DNA of 64,000 nucleotides, from the NCBI RefSeq assembly GCF_000154285.1, contig NZ_DS483474.1, positions 248,001 through 312,000 of the forward strand, given 5' to 3'. Both the position numbers and the translations under genes were made by a program. Origin of the DNA: Amedibacillus dolichus DSM 3991 (GTDB lineage Bacteria; Bacillota_I; Bacilli_A; Erysipelotrichales; Erysipelotrichaceae). The first letter of the stretch is position 1, and every line of letters begins with the position of its first letter. Below the pieces are notes generated by a model. The model was not told the DNA's origin, searched no databases, and saw only the letters and a list, made by a program, of their open reading frames with translations. Shown here piece after piece: positions 26,502 to 34,386 of this stretch.

Positions 26502-26735
26502 ATGACAGAAAATAAACAGGATTTTTCGTATGACAAGCTATTTGATGAAGGTGAGGATTTGGATAAGCTGATTGCGGAATATCTTACGCAAGAGGAAGCA
26601 GAAGAACTCAAGCAGGCAGGCTTTTGTAAGGAACAAATCGCTTATGTAGCAAAAGAAAAAATGAAGGGTGAAAAACAGGGCAAGGTAATAGAAAAAGTGC
26701 TTGATATCTTGCCATGGGTCATGCCGCCTTGGTAG
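26502..26735 (+). CDS. Small acidic protein of unknown function
   Basis: A 77-residue soluble protein behind a strong GGAGGTGA site. It is rich in Glu, Asp and Lys, with predicted helices from about 10 to 65, and ends in the unusual hydrophobic tail ILPWVMPPW. I do not recognise a family. The middle part (EEAEELKQAGFCKEQIAYVAKE) reads like a helical docking segment. The frame is open back to 26439, but the ribosome site and spacing favour 26502. A terminator follows. Confidence 0.6.
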   Translation: MTENKQDFSYDKLFDEGEDLDKLIAEYLTQEEAEELKQAGFCKEQIAYVAKEKMKGEKQGKVIEKVLDILPWVMPPW

Positions 26736-26776
26736 GATAAAACTGTCAATAACCACTATAATTGAATAATTTAAAT

Positions 26777-26806
26777 AAGGTCGTGCCGTAGGGTAGGACC
26801 TTTTTT
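26777..26806 (+). terminator. Terminator after the small acidic protein gene
   Basis: AAGGTC and GGACCTT enclose a partly paired 14-base loop, with six T following at 26801-26806. Confidence 0.7.
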
Positions 26807-26837
26807 GTGCTAACGAATGAAAGAATAGGAAAAGCTA

Positions 26838-26866
26838 TTGACAGCTTAAGTTAGCTATGGTAAACT
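26838..26866 (+). promoter_or_regulatory. Strong promoter of the ABC-YgbA-YbaN operon
   Basis: A consensus TTGACA (26838-26843), a 17-base spacer and TAAACT (26861-26866) form a strong sigma-A promoter 44 bases before the first gene. Confidence 0.75.
26843..26856 (+). promoter_or_regulatory. Operator-like palindrome 1 in the promoter spacer
   Basis: AGCTTAAGTTAGCT is an imperfect palindrome with half-sites AGCTTAA and GTTAGCT. It sits between -35 and -10 and shares AGTTAGCT (on one strand) with palindrome 2. Confidence 0.45.
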
Positions 26867-26880
26867 TTAATCGTTCACAA

Positions 26881-26898
26881 AGTTAGTTTAAGCTAACT
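26881..26898 (+). promoter_or_regulatory. Operator-like palindrome 2 before the ribosome site
   Basis: AGTTAGTTTAAGCTAACT is an 18-base near-perfect palindrome (two central-flank mismatches). The AGTTAG/CTAACT arms recall DtxR/IdeR-type metal-regulator boxes (TTAGGTTAGSCTAACCTAA). Together with palindrome 1 it suggests repression of this operon. Confidence 0.5.
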
Positions 26899-26909
26899 AG
26901 GGAGGTTTT

Positions 26910-28652
26910 ATGATTAACAAGCGTTTATTAAATGAAATGCCGCAAGCCAAAACCGATATATTTAAAACAGTTTTGATGCAATGGATTTCATTGTTATGCA
27001 ATATTGCTTTTGTCTTTTCAATAGCTTTTCTTATTGATCAGGCACTGCATCAGACGATTCGTGTTTCATCGCTATGGCTGGTTATTGCCATATCCATTAT
27101 ATGTATTGCCATGCGTATGTTAGCCACCAATCGCAGTACCTACTATATTCACAAGGCAAGCAGCGGAATAAAGGATCACTTACGCAATCGAATGTTTGAT
27201 AAACTGATTGAAATGGGAAGTGCCTATCAGGAGCATTTATCAACCAGTGAGCTTGTACAGCTGAATGTAGAAGGAATCGACCAGCTGGAAACTTATTTTG
27301 GAAGATATATGCCGCAGTTCTTTTACAGTATGTTGGCACCTCTTACCTTATTTCTGATCTTGGTATGGTTGGATTGGAAAAGTGCGGTTGTACTTTTGAT
27401 CTGTGTGCCACTGATTCCACTTTCCATTATTGCCGTTCAGAAGTTGGCGAAGCGTTTATTATCGAAGTATTGGACAAGCTATGCCAATCTCGGTGATAGC
27501 TTCTTGGAAAACCTACAAGGATTAACAACGCTTAAAATTTATAAGGCAGATGCATATCGCAATCAAAAAATGAATGAGGAAGCCGAGAATTTTCGTAAGA
27601 TTACAATGCGTGTTTTAACGATGCAGTTAAACTCCGTCAGCGTTATGGATTTTATTGCCTATGGCGGAGCTGCGGTTGGCAGTATCGTTGCGATTAGCGG
27701 TTTTATCAACGGAAGTGTTTCGCTATTTGCGGTGCTATGTATTATTCTACTATCCTCTGAATTTTTCATTCCTCTACGAATCCTAGGCTCTTTCTTTCAT
27801 ATCGCAATGAACGGAATTGCCGCCAGTGATAAAATATTCAAAATCTTGGATATGCCAAGCGATACGCAAGGACAAGAGGTGTTAAGCGACGATGCGCTTT
27901 CCGTTACAATGGAACATGTAAATTTTTCTTACGATCAAAGCCGTCAGATCTTATTCGATATTTCCTTGGAAATACAGCCACAGGAATTTATCGGAATCAT
28001 CGGAGAAAGCGGAAGTGGGAAAAGTACGATTGCGAAACTTATGAGCGGATTCCATAAGGACTATGAAGGCAGTGTGCAAATACAAGGTAAGCAGCGCAAG
28101 GAAATCAAGGATACTTCCTTTTATCAAAGAGCAGCCTATATTACCCATCAGCCGATGATATTAAAAGGCAGTGTAAGAGAGAATCTATTGATTGGCAAGG
28201 CGAATGCGAATGAAGAAGAAATGTGGAACGCCTTAAAACAAGTACGCTTAGATGGATTCTTACAAGAGCAGGGCGGCTTGGATATGCAGCTGTTGGAAAA
28301 GGGAAACAACTTATCCGGAGGACAGAAGCAGCGCTTGGCATTAGCAAGAGCGTTATTAGCCGATCGTGAGCTTTATATCTTTGATGAAGCCACAAGCAAT
28401 ATTGATGTGGAAAGCGAGGAGGCAATTCTTGCGGTCTTAAAGCAGTTGGTAAAGGAAAAGAAAACCGTTGTTTTGATTACCCATCGTCTGGCAAGCATTA
28501 CTGCTTGTGATAGAGTGTATGTCATGGAGCAGGGACACTGTATAGAGCAAGGAAGTCATGAAGCATTGTATCAGCAACAAGGCAAATATTATGCAATGTT
28601 TGAAAAGCAAAGAGAGCTAGAGGAATGGGAAGGAGGAAGTGCGCATGCATAA
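26910..28652 (+). CDS. ABC exporter half, CydD-like
   Basis: A 580-residue fused permease/ATPase. Membrane helices fill the first 300 residues; the ATPase has Walker A GESGSGKST near 366-374, signature LSGGQKQRLALARALL near 471 and Walker B LYIFDEATSNID near 490. With the next gene it makes a heterodimeric exporter of the CydDC layout, which in other bacteria moves thiols or affects haem and redox balance. The promoter carries two operator-like palindromes. The start follows GGGAGG. The substrate is not known from sequence. Confidence 0.87.
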   Translation: MINKRLLNEMPQAKTDIFKTVLMQWISLLCNIAFVFSIAFLIDQALHQTIRVSSLWLVIAISIICIAMRMLATNRSTYYIHKASSGIKDHLRNRMFDKLIEMGSAYQEHLSTSELVQLNVEGIDQLETYFGRYMPQFFYSMLAPLTLFLILVWLDWKSAVVLLICVPLIPLSIIAVQKLAKRLLSKYWTSYANLGDSFLENLQGLTTLKIYKADAYRNQKMNEEAENFRKITMRVLTMQLNSVSVMDFIAYGGAAVGSIVAISGFINGSVSLFAVLCIILLSSEFFIPLRILGSFFHIAMNGIAASDKIFKILDMPSDTQGQEVLSDDALSVTMEHVNFSYDQSRQILFDISLEIQPQEFIGIIGESGSGKSTIAKLMSGFHKDYEGSVQIQGKQRKEIKDTSFYQRAAYITHQPMILKGSVRENLLIGKANANEEEMWNALKQVRLDGFLQEQGGLDMQLLEKGNNLSGGQKQRLALARALLADRELYIFDEATSNIDVESEEAILAVLKQLVKEKKTVVLITHRLASITACDRVYVMEQGHCIEQGSHEALYQQQGKYYAMFEKQRELEEWEGGSAHA

Positions 28653-30300
28653 AGAAAACAATATAAAGCTGATGTGGAAGATGTCCAAGCTTGTAAGACC
28701 TCTAGCCGGATATATGGTACTTGCGGTCATACTAGGAGTTGTTGGCTATTTATGTGCGATTTATATTCCATATTTTGCGGCTTTATTGATTACGCATATT
28801 GCGATTCAAGCACCGGATTTTCCGATTCATGTATTCTTTATCTTATTGCTTATATTTGCACTTATGCGAGGTATCTTACATTATGGCGAACAGGCATGCA
28901 ATCACTACATCGCCTTTCGTTTGTTGGCTCTGTTGCGTGATAAGGTATTCAAAGCTTTACGTAAGTTAGCACCGGCAAAGCTAGATCGCCATGACTCCGG
29001 TGATTTGATTTATCTGATTACCGGTGATATCGAAGCACTCGAGGTGTTTTATGCCCATACGATTTCACCGATCCTAATCGCTCTTGTAACAAGTATCATT
29101 TTACTGTTTCAGTTTTATCGTATGCACATCTTATTCTTCCTAATTGCCTTGGCAGGCTATGCGTTTTGTGCATTGTTCATTCCGTTTATCATTATGAAAC
29201 AAGGAAAAAAAGACGGAGAAACCAGCAAGGCTATCTTTGGTGAAATGAGCAGTTATACGCTAGAAAATTTACGAAACATGCAGGATATTCTACAATATCA
29301 AATCGCTGATGAGCGTAAGTTGGGCATGCTGAAGCGTAGTGCGGAAGTAAACAAGGCGCAAGAAAAGCTAAAGCGTCATGAAGGAAAAAATGCAAGCTTA
29401 CAAACAATGGCAGTGATGAGCTTTAGCTTGTTGATGCTAGGCGTTGCCACAACCCTTTATATGCAGGGTGAGGTATCCATTACTTCTTTAATCATGACAA
29501 CCGTTCTTATGCTTTCCAGCTTTGGTCCGGTATTGGCACTCTCCTCACTATCCAATCATCTTTTGCTTACGATGGCAAGCGCAAGACGAGTATTAGCCCT
29601 ATTAGAAGAAGCACCACAGGTTGAGGACATCAATGGTAAGGAAGATGCTGTATTTGATACGATAAAGGTAGAAAATATAAGCTTTGCTTATGATAAGGAA
29701 AGAATTTTAGATAAGGTATCCCATACGTTTGAAAAAGGAAAAATAACTGGCATTCTTGGAAAAAGCGGAAGTGGAAAGAGTACCTTATTAAAGCTGTTGA
29801 TGCGTTTTTATGAAGCACAGGACGGAGCAATTCAAGTTGGTGAGCGAGCATTGGATAGTATCAATACAAATGATCTGCGTGATATGCAAAGCTATGTTAC
29901 ACAGGATACGATCATGTTCCACGATACCATCTTTAACAATGTGCATATTGCCAATTTAGAGGCAAGTGTCAGCGATGTTGAAAGAGCATGTAAAAAAGCA
30001 AACATTCACGATTTCATCATGTCCTTGCCGAAGGAATATGAAACCAGTGTCGCAGAGCTAGGTTCCTCTCTATCTGCCGGTGAGCGACAAAGAATTGCCT
30101 TAGCACGTGCCTTCCTACATCAAGCACCTTGCATTCTTCTTGATGAGCCGACCAGCAGCTTAGATGTATTGAATGAAGCCATGATTTTAAAAAGTCTTAA
30201 GGAACAAAAGGATACAACGATCCTATTGGTAACTCACCGCCAAGCAACCCTACGTATTGCCGATGAAATTTTGCATATCGAAAATGGCCGTGTCAGCTAA
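28645..30300 (+). CDS. ABC exporter half, CydC-like
   Basis: A 551-residue partner of the preceding ABC protein: six membrane helices, then Walker A GKSGSGKSTLL, a variant signature LSAGERQRIALARAFL and Walker B CILLDEPTSSLD. The altered signature (LSAGE rather than LSGGQ) is common in heterodimers. The ATG at 28645 is eight bases after AGGAGG and lies inside the last codons of the first gene; a GTG at 28639 is also in frame. The overlap implies coupled translation and equal amounts of both halves. Confidence 0.87.
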   Translation: MHKENNIKLMWKMSKLVRPLAGYMVLAVILGVVGYLCAIYIPYFAALLITHIAIQAPDFPIHVFFILLLIFALMRGILHYGEQACNHYIAFRLLALLRDKVFKALRKLAPAKLDRHDSGDLIYLITGDIEALEVFYAHTISPILIALVTSIILLFQFYRMHILFFLIALAGYAFCALFIPFIIMKQGKKDGETSKAIFGEMSSYTLENLRNMQDILQYQIADERKLGMLKRSAEVNKAQEKLKRHEGKNASLQTMAVMSFSLLMLGVATTLYMQGEVSITSLIMTTVLMLSSFGPVLALSSLSNHLLLTMASARRVLALLEEAPQVEDINGKEDAVFDTIKVENISFAYDKERILDKVSHTFEKGKITGILGKSGSGKSTLLKLLMRFYEAQDGAIQVGERALDSINTNDLRDMQSYVTQDTIMFHDTIFNNVHIANLEASVSDVERACKKANIHDFIMSLPKEYETSVAELGSSLSAGERQRIALARAFLHQAPCILLDEPTSSLDVLNEAMILKSLKEQKDTTILLVTHRQATLRIADEILHIENGRVS

Positions 30301-30607
30301 AACAAAGCGTTCCAAGGAAAAAGCGGTCATCGAGCAAATGATTGCTTTATATTGCCGAAAGAATCATAAACAAGCGATGTGTGAGGATTGCCAAAGACTA
30401 TTGGAATATGCCTGTCAACGAATCGATTGCTGTCCCTTTATGGAAACCAAAAGTTTTTGTTCCAACTGCAAGGTACACTGTTACCAAAGCGAAATGCGTG
30501 AAAAGATTCGCAAAGTGATGCGCTTTAGCGGACCACGCATGCTGTTTCATAAGCCATGGCTCGTAGTATCTCATATCTACCATAGCAGAAAGGAAAGAAA
30601 TCTATGA
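30284..30607 (+). CDS. YgbA-type protein (nitrous oxide-stimulated promoter family)
   Basis: A 107-residue cysteine-rich protein of the YgbA family. It has conserved cysteines in MCEDCQRLLEYACQR and CCPFME, then FCSNCKVHCYQSEMRE and the typical MRFSGPRML end segment, a pattern suggesting metal or cluster binding. Family knowledge: E. coli YgbA is linked to survival of nitrosative stress. The frame is open from 30257 and overlaps the ABC gene; the ATG at 30284 is the best start, though its ribosome site is weak. Its place here ties the exporter to stress or metal handling. Confidence 0.82.
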   Translation: MAVSAKTKRSKEKAVIEQMIALYCRKNHKQAMCEDCQRLLEYACQRIDCCPFMETKSFCSNCKVHCYQSEMREKIRKVMRFSGPRMLFHKPWLVVSHIYHSRKERNL

Positions 30608-30963
30608 AAATCATTTATTTTATACTTGCCTGTATAAGCAGCGCACTTGGTGCCATCGGTGTGTTATTACCGGTTTTACCAACCACACCCTTTCTATTAT
30701 TAGCTGCTGTGCTATTTGCGAAAAGCTCGAAGCGACTTCATCAATGGTTTGTTCAAACGAAGCTGTATCAAAAACATTTGGATAGCTTTGTTAGAAATCA
30801 GGAAATGACCCTGCAAACAAAGGTTCGCTTATTAAGCTTTGCAAGTATCATGATACTACTGGCAATCTACTTTACAAACTCCCTCCATTTACAAATTTTC
30901 CTCTTACTTTTAATGTTTATCAAATATTATTATTTTATCGTTCATATCAAAACGATACGCTAG
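30604..30963 (+). CDS. YbaN/DUF454-family small membrane protein
   Basis: A 119-residue inner-membrane protein of the DUF454 (YbaN) family, recognised by LGAIGVLLPVLPTTPFLLLAAVLFAKSS-like residues 16-43 and the helix with RLHQWF. It has three or four hydrophobic segments. Function is not established; members cluster with iron and haem genes in many genomes. The ATG overlaps the YgbA stop by four bases, so it is the last gene of the operon. Confidence 0.82.
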   Translation: MKIIYFILACISSALGAIGVLLPVLPTTPFLLLAAVLFAKSSKRLHQWFVQTKLYQKHLDSFVRNQEMTLQTKVRLLSFASIMILLAIYFTNSLHLQIFLLLLMFIKYYYFIVHIKTIR

Positions 30964-31019
30964 GCAGGTTCTAACCATCACGACTGCTTCATAAGGTATA
31001 CTGTGAAGGAGGAACATTC

Positions 31020-31322
31020 ATGGAAGAACACAATGCCAATCCGCTTCGTTTCGAAACCAATCCATACCATAACATCGTGATAAAGGATCGCAAGGTTATG
31101 GAATTAACTGGCGTAAAACAGATTGATAGCTTCGATGCGAATGAGTTTTTATTAGAAACAGCACAAGGCTGGCTTATGATACAGGGAAAGGATTTAAAAC
31201 TTGGCAAGCTAGATACCGAACGAGGAGATGTCATTATCAATGGCATCATTGAGGCATTAAGCTATGTATCCAATAAAAAAGGAACTGCCAAGGAAACGAT
31301 GATGTCAAAGCTGTTTCGATGA
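31020..31322 (+). CDS. yabP: Sporulation protein YabP
   Basis: A 100-residue protein of the YabP/YqfC family, needed for the spore cortex in Bacillus. The pattern HNIVIKDRKVMELTGV near residue 18 and the strands LLETAQGWLMIQGKDL and RGDVIINGIIEALSY fit the family. It is followed by yabQ with a four-base overlap and then divIC, the same order as in Bacillus. This supports an endospore-forming host. The ATG follows AAGGAGG. Confidence 0.88.
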   Translation: MEEHNANPLRFETNPYHNIVIKDRKVMELTGVKQIDSFDANEFLLETAQGWLMIQGKDLKLGKLDTERGDVIINGIIEALSYVSNKKGTAKETMMSKLFR

Positions 31323-31777
31323 TGCTGCTTCCAATACAAATCCAAGCGATACTCTACCATTTGCTTATGGGGTGGGTGTATGGGCTTGGATTTAGTTTTA
31401 TATTAACGCTAAACAGGCATTTTCGTATTCGCTTCTTCAAGGGCATCATGGAGATTCTCTATCATATCCTTTTCACCCTGCTTATGTACTATGGTCTTTT
31501 TTGTATCAACGGAGGCATTACCAACATTTACCTAATCGCTTTTTTTCTGCTTGGTATGATACTTTATTATCGCTATTATTTAGCTGTTTTCTTATCCTTT
31601 TTTCAAAAAATCATCGCCATTTTTCGATGGATTCGTAAGAAATTTAAGGTTGTCAAATATAAAATACTTGGTATAATTAAGGTGCTTATACGCAGAGTGA
31701 ATAGGAGGAAGGGATATGACAAAAAACGAAAGCGCACCAAAGCAAAACGTAAGCAAAAAGAAAAAACGTCCGATTAA
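31319..31777 (+). CDS. yabQ: Spore cortex protein YabQ
   Basis: A 152-residue membrane protein with about four helices in the first 100 residues and a very basic C-terminal tail (repeats of Lys and Arg after 110). Position between yabP and divIC and the LMGWVYGLGFSF start identify it as YabQ, a forespore outer-membrane protein needed for cortex formation in Bacillus. The basic tail overlaps divIC in another frame for 62 bases, an unusually long overlap. Confidence 0.82.
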   Translation: MMLLPIQIQAILYHLLMGWVYGLGFSFILTLNRHFRIRFFKGIMEILYHILFTLLMYYGLFCINGGITNIYLIAFFLLGMILYYRYYLAVFLSFFQKIIAIFRWIRKKFKVVKYKILGIIKVLIRRVNRRKGYDKKRKRTKAKRKQKEKTSD

Positions 31778-32057
31778 GACATTTTTCAGCATCCTTTTCA
31801 TCTTCATTGCCTGCTTTTTGATTTATTCATCAGCACATGATGTATTGATGACCGTTAAGCTAAAGAAGGAAATTTCTTCTCATCAGGAAATCGTAGACGA
31901 ATTGGAAAGTGAAAAGTCATCACTAACCAAGGAAAAGAAAAACTTGGAAAATCCGGAATATGTAAAACGCTTTGTGCGTGGTAAATATCTTGTCAGCAAG
32001 CCGGGAGAGCAGGTATTTATCCTGCCATCAAAGAATGCCGCAGCAGATGAGGAATAG
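31716..32057 (+). CDS. divIC: Septum formation initiator DivIC/FtsB family
   Basis: A 113-residue bitopic membrane protein. It has a basic cytoplasmic start, one helix at about 25-45, then an extracytoplasmic coiled coil (KLKKEISSHQEIVDELESE and following) and the short PEYVKRFVRGKYLVSKPGE end typical of DivIC. It takes part in the FtsL-DivIB-DivIC complex of cell division. The AGGAGG site and start lie inside yabQ. The S1-domain yabR that often follows is not present; a terminator comes next. Confidence 0.88.
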   Translation: MTKNESAPKQNVSKKKKRPIKTFFSILFIFIACFLIYSSAHDVLMTVKLKKEISSHQEIVDELESEKSSLTKEKKNLENPEYVKRFVRGKYLVSKPGEQVFILPSKNAAADEE

Positions 32058-32074
32058 CATAAAATCGAATAACT

Positions 32075-32110
32075 AAAAAGACAATGCAGAGTTAAAGCAT
32101 TGTCTTTTTT
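32075..32110 (+). terminator. Terminator of the yabP-yabQ-divIC unit
   Basis: A 13-base arm at 32075-32087 pairs with 32097-32109 (GCATTGTCTTTTT), making a strong stem with a T tail. Bases 32111-32238 hold nothing else that I can name. Confidence 0.88.
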
Positions 32111-32238
32111 GAAGGAATATTAGGAAATGATACAAAAGGATAGAGTGCTTTTTGCATTGCTATAAAATATATAGGAAAGCTACTTATAAGATTCAAAGAC
32201 TTTTTGATCTTTATACGATAAATGCATGTATGCTTTGT

Positions 32239-33294
32239 CTAACTGGGAAGTTTATCTTTAAATATATATGCACGATGATATGCAAGAAACAAACGCCGGT
32301 TCTTGGTCATATATTCCTTTGGAATACGATAGTTTTTCGCAATACCATACACATCACAGGTTTCCATGTGCTTTAAAAGCTCATGGGAAAGAATAACATA
32401 TCCTCGATCATCAAAGGTAAAATAGCCTTGATCGAATAAATAGTCATGATTACGGCATAACAAAAGTCCGTTGTTGTGATCGACTGCCTCAAAGATATGA
32501 GCACAATCACGGAAGGGTTTGATATGCGAAGCAATCAGCATGTGAGGAATACGAATATGACAGATCGGACAAGCATGATGAAATTCATGGAATAAGGTAT
32601 CCTTATAAAAGGACTGCATGGCTTTGGTTTCATCACGATCATGAGGGATTCCCAAACGAGGAATAACCGTATAAATAATATCTTTGTTGTCATAATCCAC
32701 CATTTTTCGTTCACTGTTTTTATAGTGAATACGTAAATCGCTATGAGAAACAACACTATCGGTAAAATAAGCCATCAATGCCGTAGATATCAAGAGTTTA
32801 TCATTTTGTTTATACTCATCTACGATTATACGAATTCCTTTTAGCAGTTTGGGGTGAATGCGATAGGCTTCTTTTTCGATTTCAAATAACATCGTTTGTG
32901 CCAGATAACAAAAGATCTCGTTATTTCCAAGTTGTTGTAGGATTTCTTCCTTACGACAAAACGGATTTTGTTGGCATTGCTTTTGAAAAAAGACCGCAAC
33001 TTTTTCAACTTTAAGAAAAGCTTCGACAATGGCATAGGCCTCCAAGCGTGAATTTTGATTGCTTTTCGCATAAACAGTAGCGGCAGGAGTTAAGTCGATT
33101 CCGTTACCGGTATCGCAAATAAGCTTTGTGGAAACAAGAAAATCAAAGAGTTCTTCCACTGCCGACAATTTCATCGCATAGTATTCATTTGCTATTTCCT
33201 CATACAAAGCAAGCGGTGCTTCTTGTAGGGAAATCTCACGAAGCTCAATGGCATCAACAATCAAAAGGATTTTCTTAAACTGTAATTTTCGCAT
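32239..33294 (-). CDS. HNH endonuclease-domain protein (HNH_2 type)
   Basis: A 351-residue protein whose C-terminal third is an HNH nuclease: CPICHIRIPHMLIASHIKP with two cysteines and the catalytic histidine, then NGLLLCRNHDYLFDQGYF. Such domains occur in modification-dependent restriction enzymes and defence nucleases. The N-terminal 220 residues are mostly helical; I do not recognise a specific fold there. It is divergent from the protein at 33419, with only 124 bases between, so they may share control. The DNA target is unknown. Confidence 0.82.
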   Translation of the reverse strand: MRKLQFKKILLIVDAIELREISLQEAPLALYEEIANEYYAMKLSAVEELFDFLVSTKLICDTGNGIDLTPAATVYAKSNQNSRLEAYAIVEAFLKVEKVAVFFQKQCQQNPFCRKEEILQQLGNNEIFCYLAQTMLFEIEKEAYRIHPKLLKGIRIIVDEYKQNDKLLISTALMAYFTDSVVSHSDLRIHYKNSERKMVDYDNKDIIYTVIPRLGIPHDRDETKAMQSFYKDTLFHEFHHACPICHIRIPHMLIASHIKPFRDCAHIFEAVDHNNGLLLCRNHDYLFDQGYFTFDDRGYVILSHELLKHMETCDVYGIAKNYRIPKEYMTKNRRLFLAYHRAYIFKDKLPS

Positions 33295-33418
33295 AAAATC
33301 ACCGCCTTTATATGTTTATTATACACCGAAAAAGAAATTTTTTCTTCTACAACAAAATGTGCGTGCATTCGACAAAACAAAACATTTACAATGTAGGCAT
33401 AAAAGGAGAGTGTAACAA

Positions 33419-34105
33419 ATGAAAGGACCAGGTATTAAAGATTACTTGCAGGTAATTGAAAATTTGAAAAGGGAGGCGATCGAAAAGGGGGAAGCATATC
33501 TTGAAATCAATTCCAAGGAGCTCCATGCCCATGTTTCACCAAATCATGCAACGATGCCAACATGCTGTCAGGCAATGTATAAGCACATGCTAGAGGGAGA
33601 TGAAATCCTACAAAAGCCAAAGGGAAACACCGGCTTCGGATCACATTTAACCATTCGTTTTTATGTGCATGATATAGAGGGAAGAAAGCGTATGTTCCCT
33701 AATAAAAAACGTGGTAGACCGGCAAAGAGCGAGGAAGAAAAGCTAGCGGCGCGCAAAGCAAAGATGAAGCGTAATACAGAGGATTTAAGCAGGCTGATTA
33801 CCAATTGGCTGCAGGCGCATGGCTGGGAGTATATGGAGAATAAGGAAATTATTGAAGCACATCATGAAGAAGAAAAATGGATCATCAATGTGCAGGGGAT
33901 TAAGCGTGGAAGAAAACAGTCATTACCGGTGAAACTTAGTGAAGTAATTAAACAGATCGACGATACACATACGCATTACAGTATGGCATTTAATGATTCG
34001 ATTAGTTATCGCCGGCAATGGAATGAAATTCCAAAAGCAGTAAAAAGCAGTTTGAACATGAGCGTAATCTTAGCAGATAAAAAGGGGAATATTGTAGAAA
34101 TTTAA
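33419..34105 (+). CDS. Unknown protein with AT-hook-like motif and degenerate nuclease-like C-terminus
   Basis: A 228-residue protein with a clear AAAGGAG site. The first 95 residues look like a compact DNA-binding or adaptor domain (MPTCCQAMYKHMLEGDEILQ near 42). KKRGRPAKSEEE near 96-107 resembles an AT-hook. The C-terminal part has the strand pattern WIINVQG near 155, HYSMAF near 186, QWNEIPKAVKSSLNMSVIL near 199 and KKGNIVEI at the end. This resembles PD-(D/E)XK nuclease-like domains, but the E-x-K position reads N-V-Q, so catalysis is doubtful. This is my pattern reading, not a database match. Confidence 0.5.
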   Translation: MKGPGIKDYLQVIENLKREAIEKGEAYLEINSKELHAHVSPNHATMPTCCQAMYKHMLEGDEILQKPKGNTGFGSHLTIRFYVHDIEGRKRMFPNKKRGRPAKSEEEKLAARKAKMKRNTEDLSRLITNWLQAHGWEYMENKEIIEAHHEEEKWIINVQGIKRGRKQSLPVKLSEVIKQIDDTHTHYSMAFNDSISYRRQWNEIPKAVKSSLNMSVILADKKGNIVEI

Positions 34106-34130
34106 AAAAATAATCAAATAAAGGATAAGA

Positions 34131-34172
34131 AAGTATATTTTGAAAGTAAAAGCACAAAATGTACTTTTTTTA
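34131..34172 (+). terminator. Terminator after the AT-hook protein gene
   Basis: AAGTATATTTTG (34131-34142) pairs with CAAAATGTACTT (34155-34166) over 12 pairs with one G-U, followed by T-rich sequence. The next 210 bases up to the Rpn gene hold only short AGGAGG-like stretches with no convincing ORF. Confidence 0.8.
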
Positions 34173-34386
34173 TTTATTTTTATAAATTTTACCGATTTTC
34201 ATGAATTGTTACGTATTAAATATAGAGAAGGAGGTGTTTTTAAAGAGGAAGAAAAGACGCAATCATACAAAAGAAATATATGATATATCGAATTGAGAGC
34301 AGATAGGAGGTGTGATAAGCTTAAGGTGTAGAAATATTCATACGAATACAATAATAAAGAACGAAAAAGTGAAAGGAGTTGAGGCT

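Noticed and set aside
34236-34320. Short ORFs with AGGAGG-like sites before the Rpn gene
   Set aside because: The AGGAGG sites are too close to the start codons and the products are low-complexity basic peptides.
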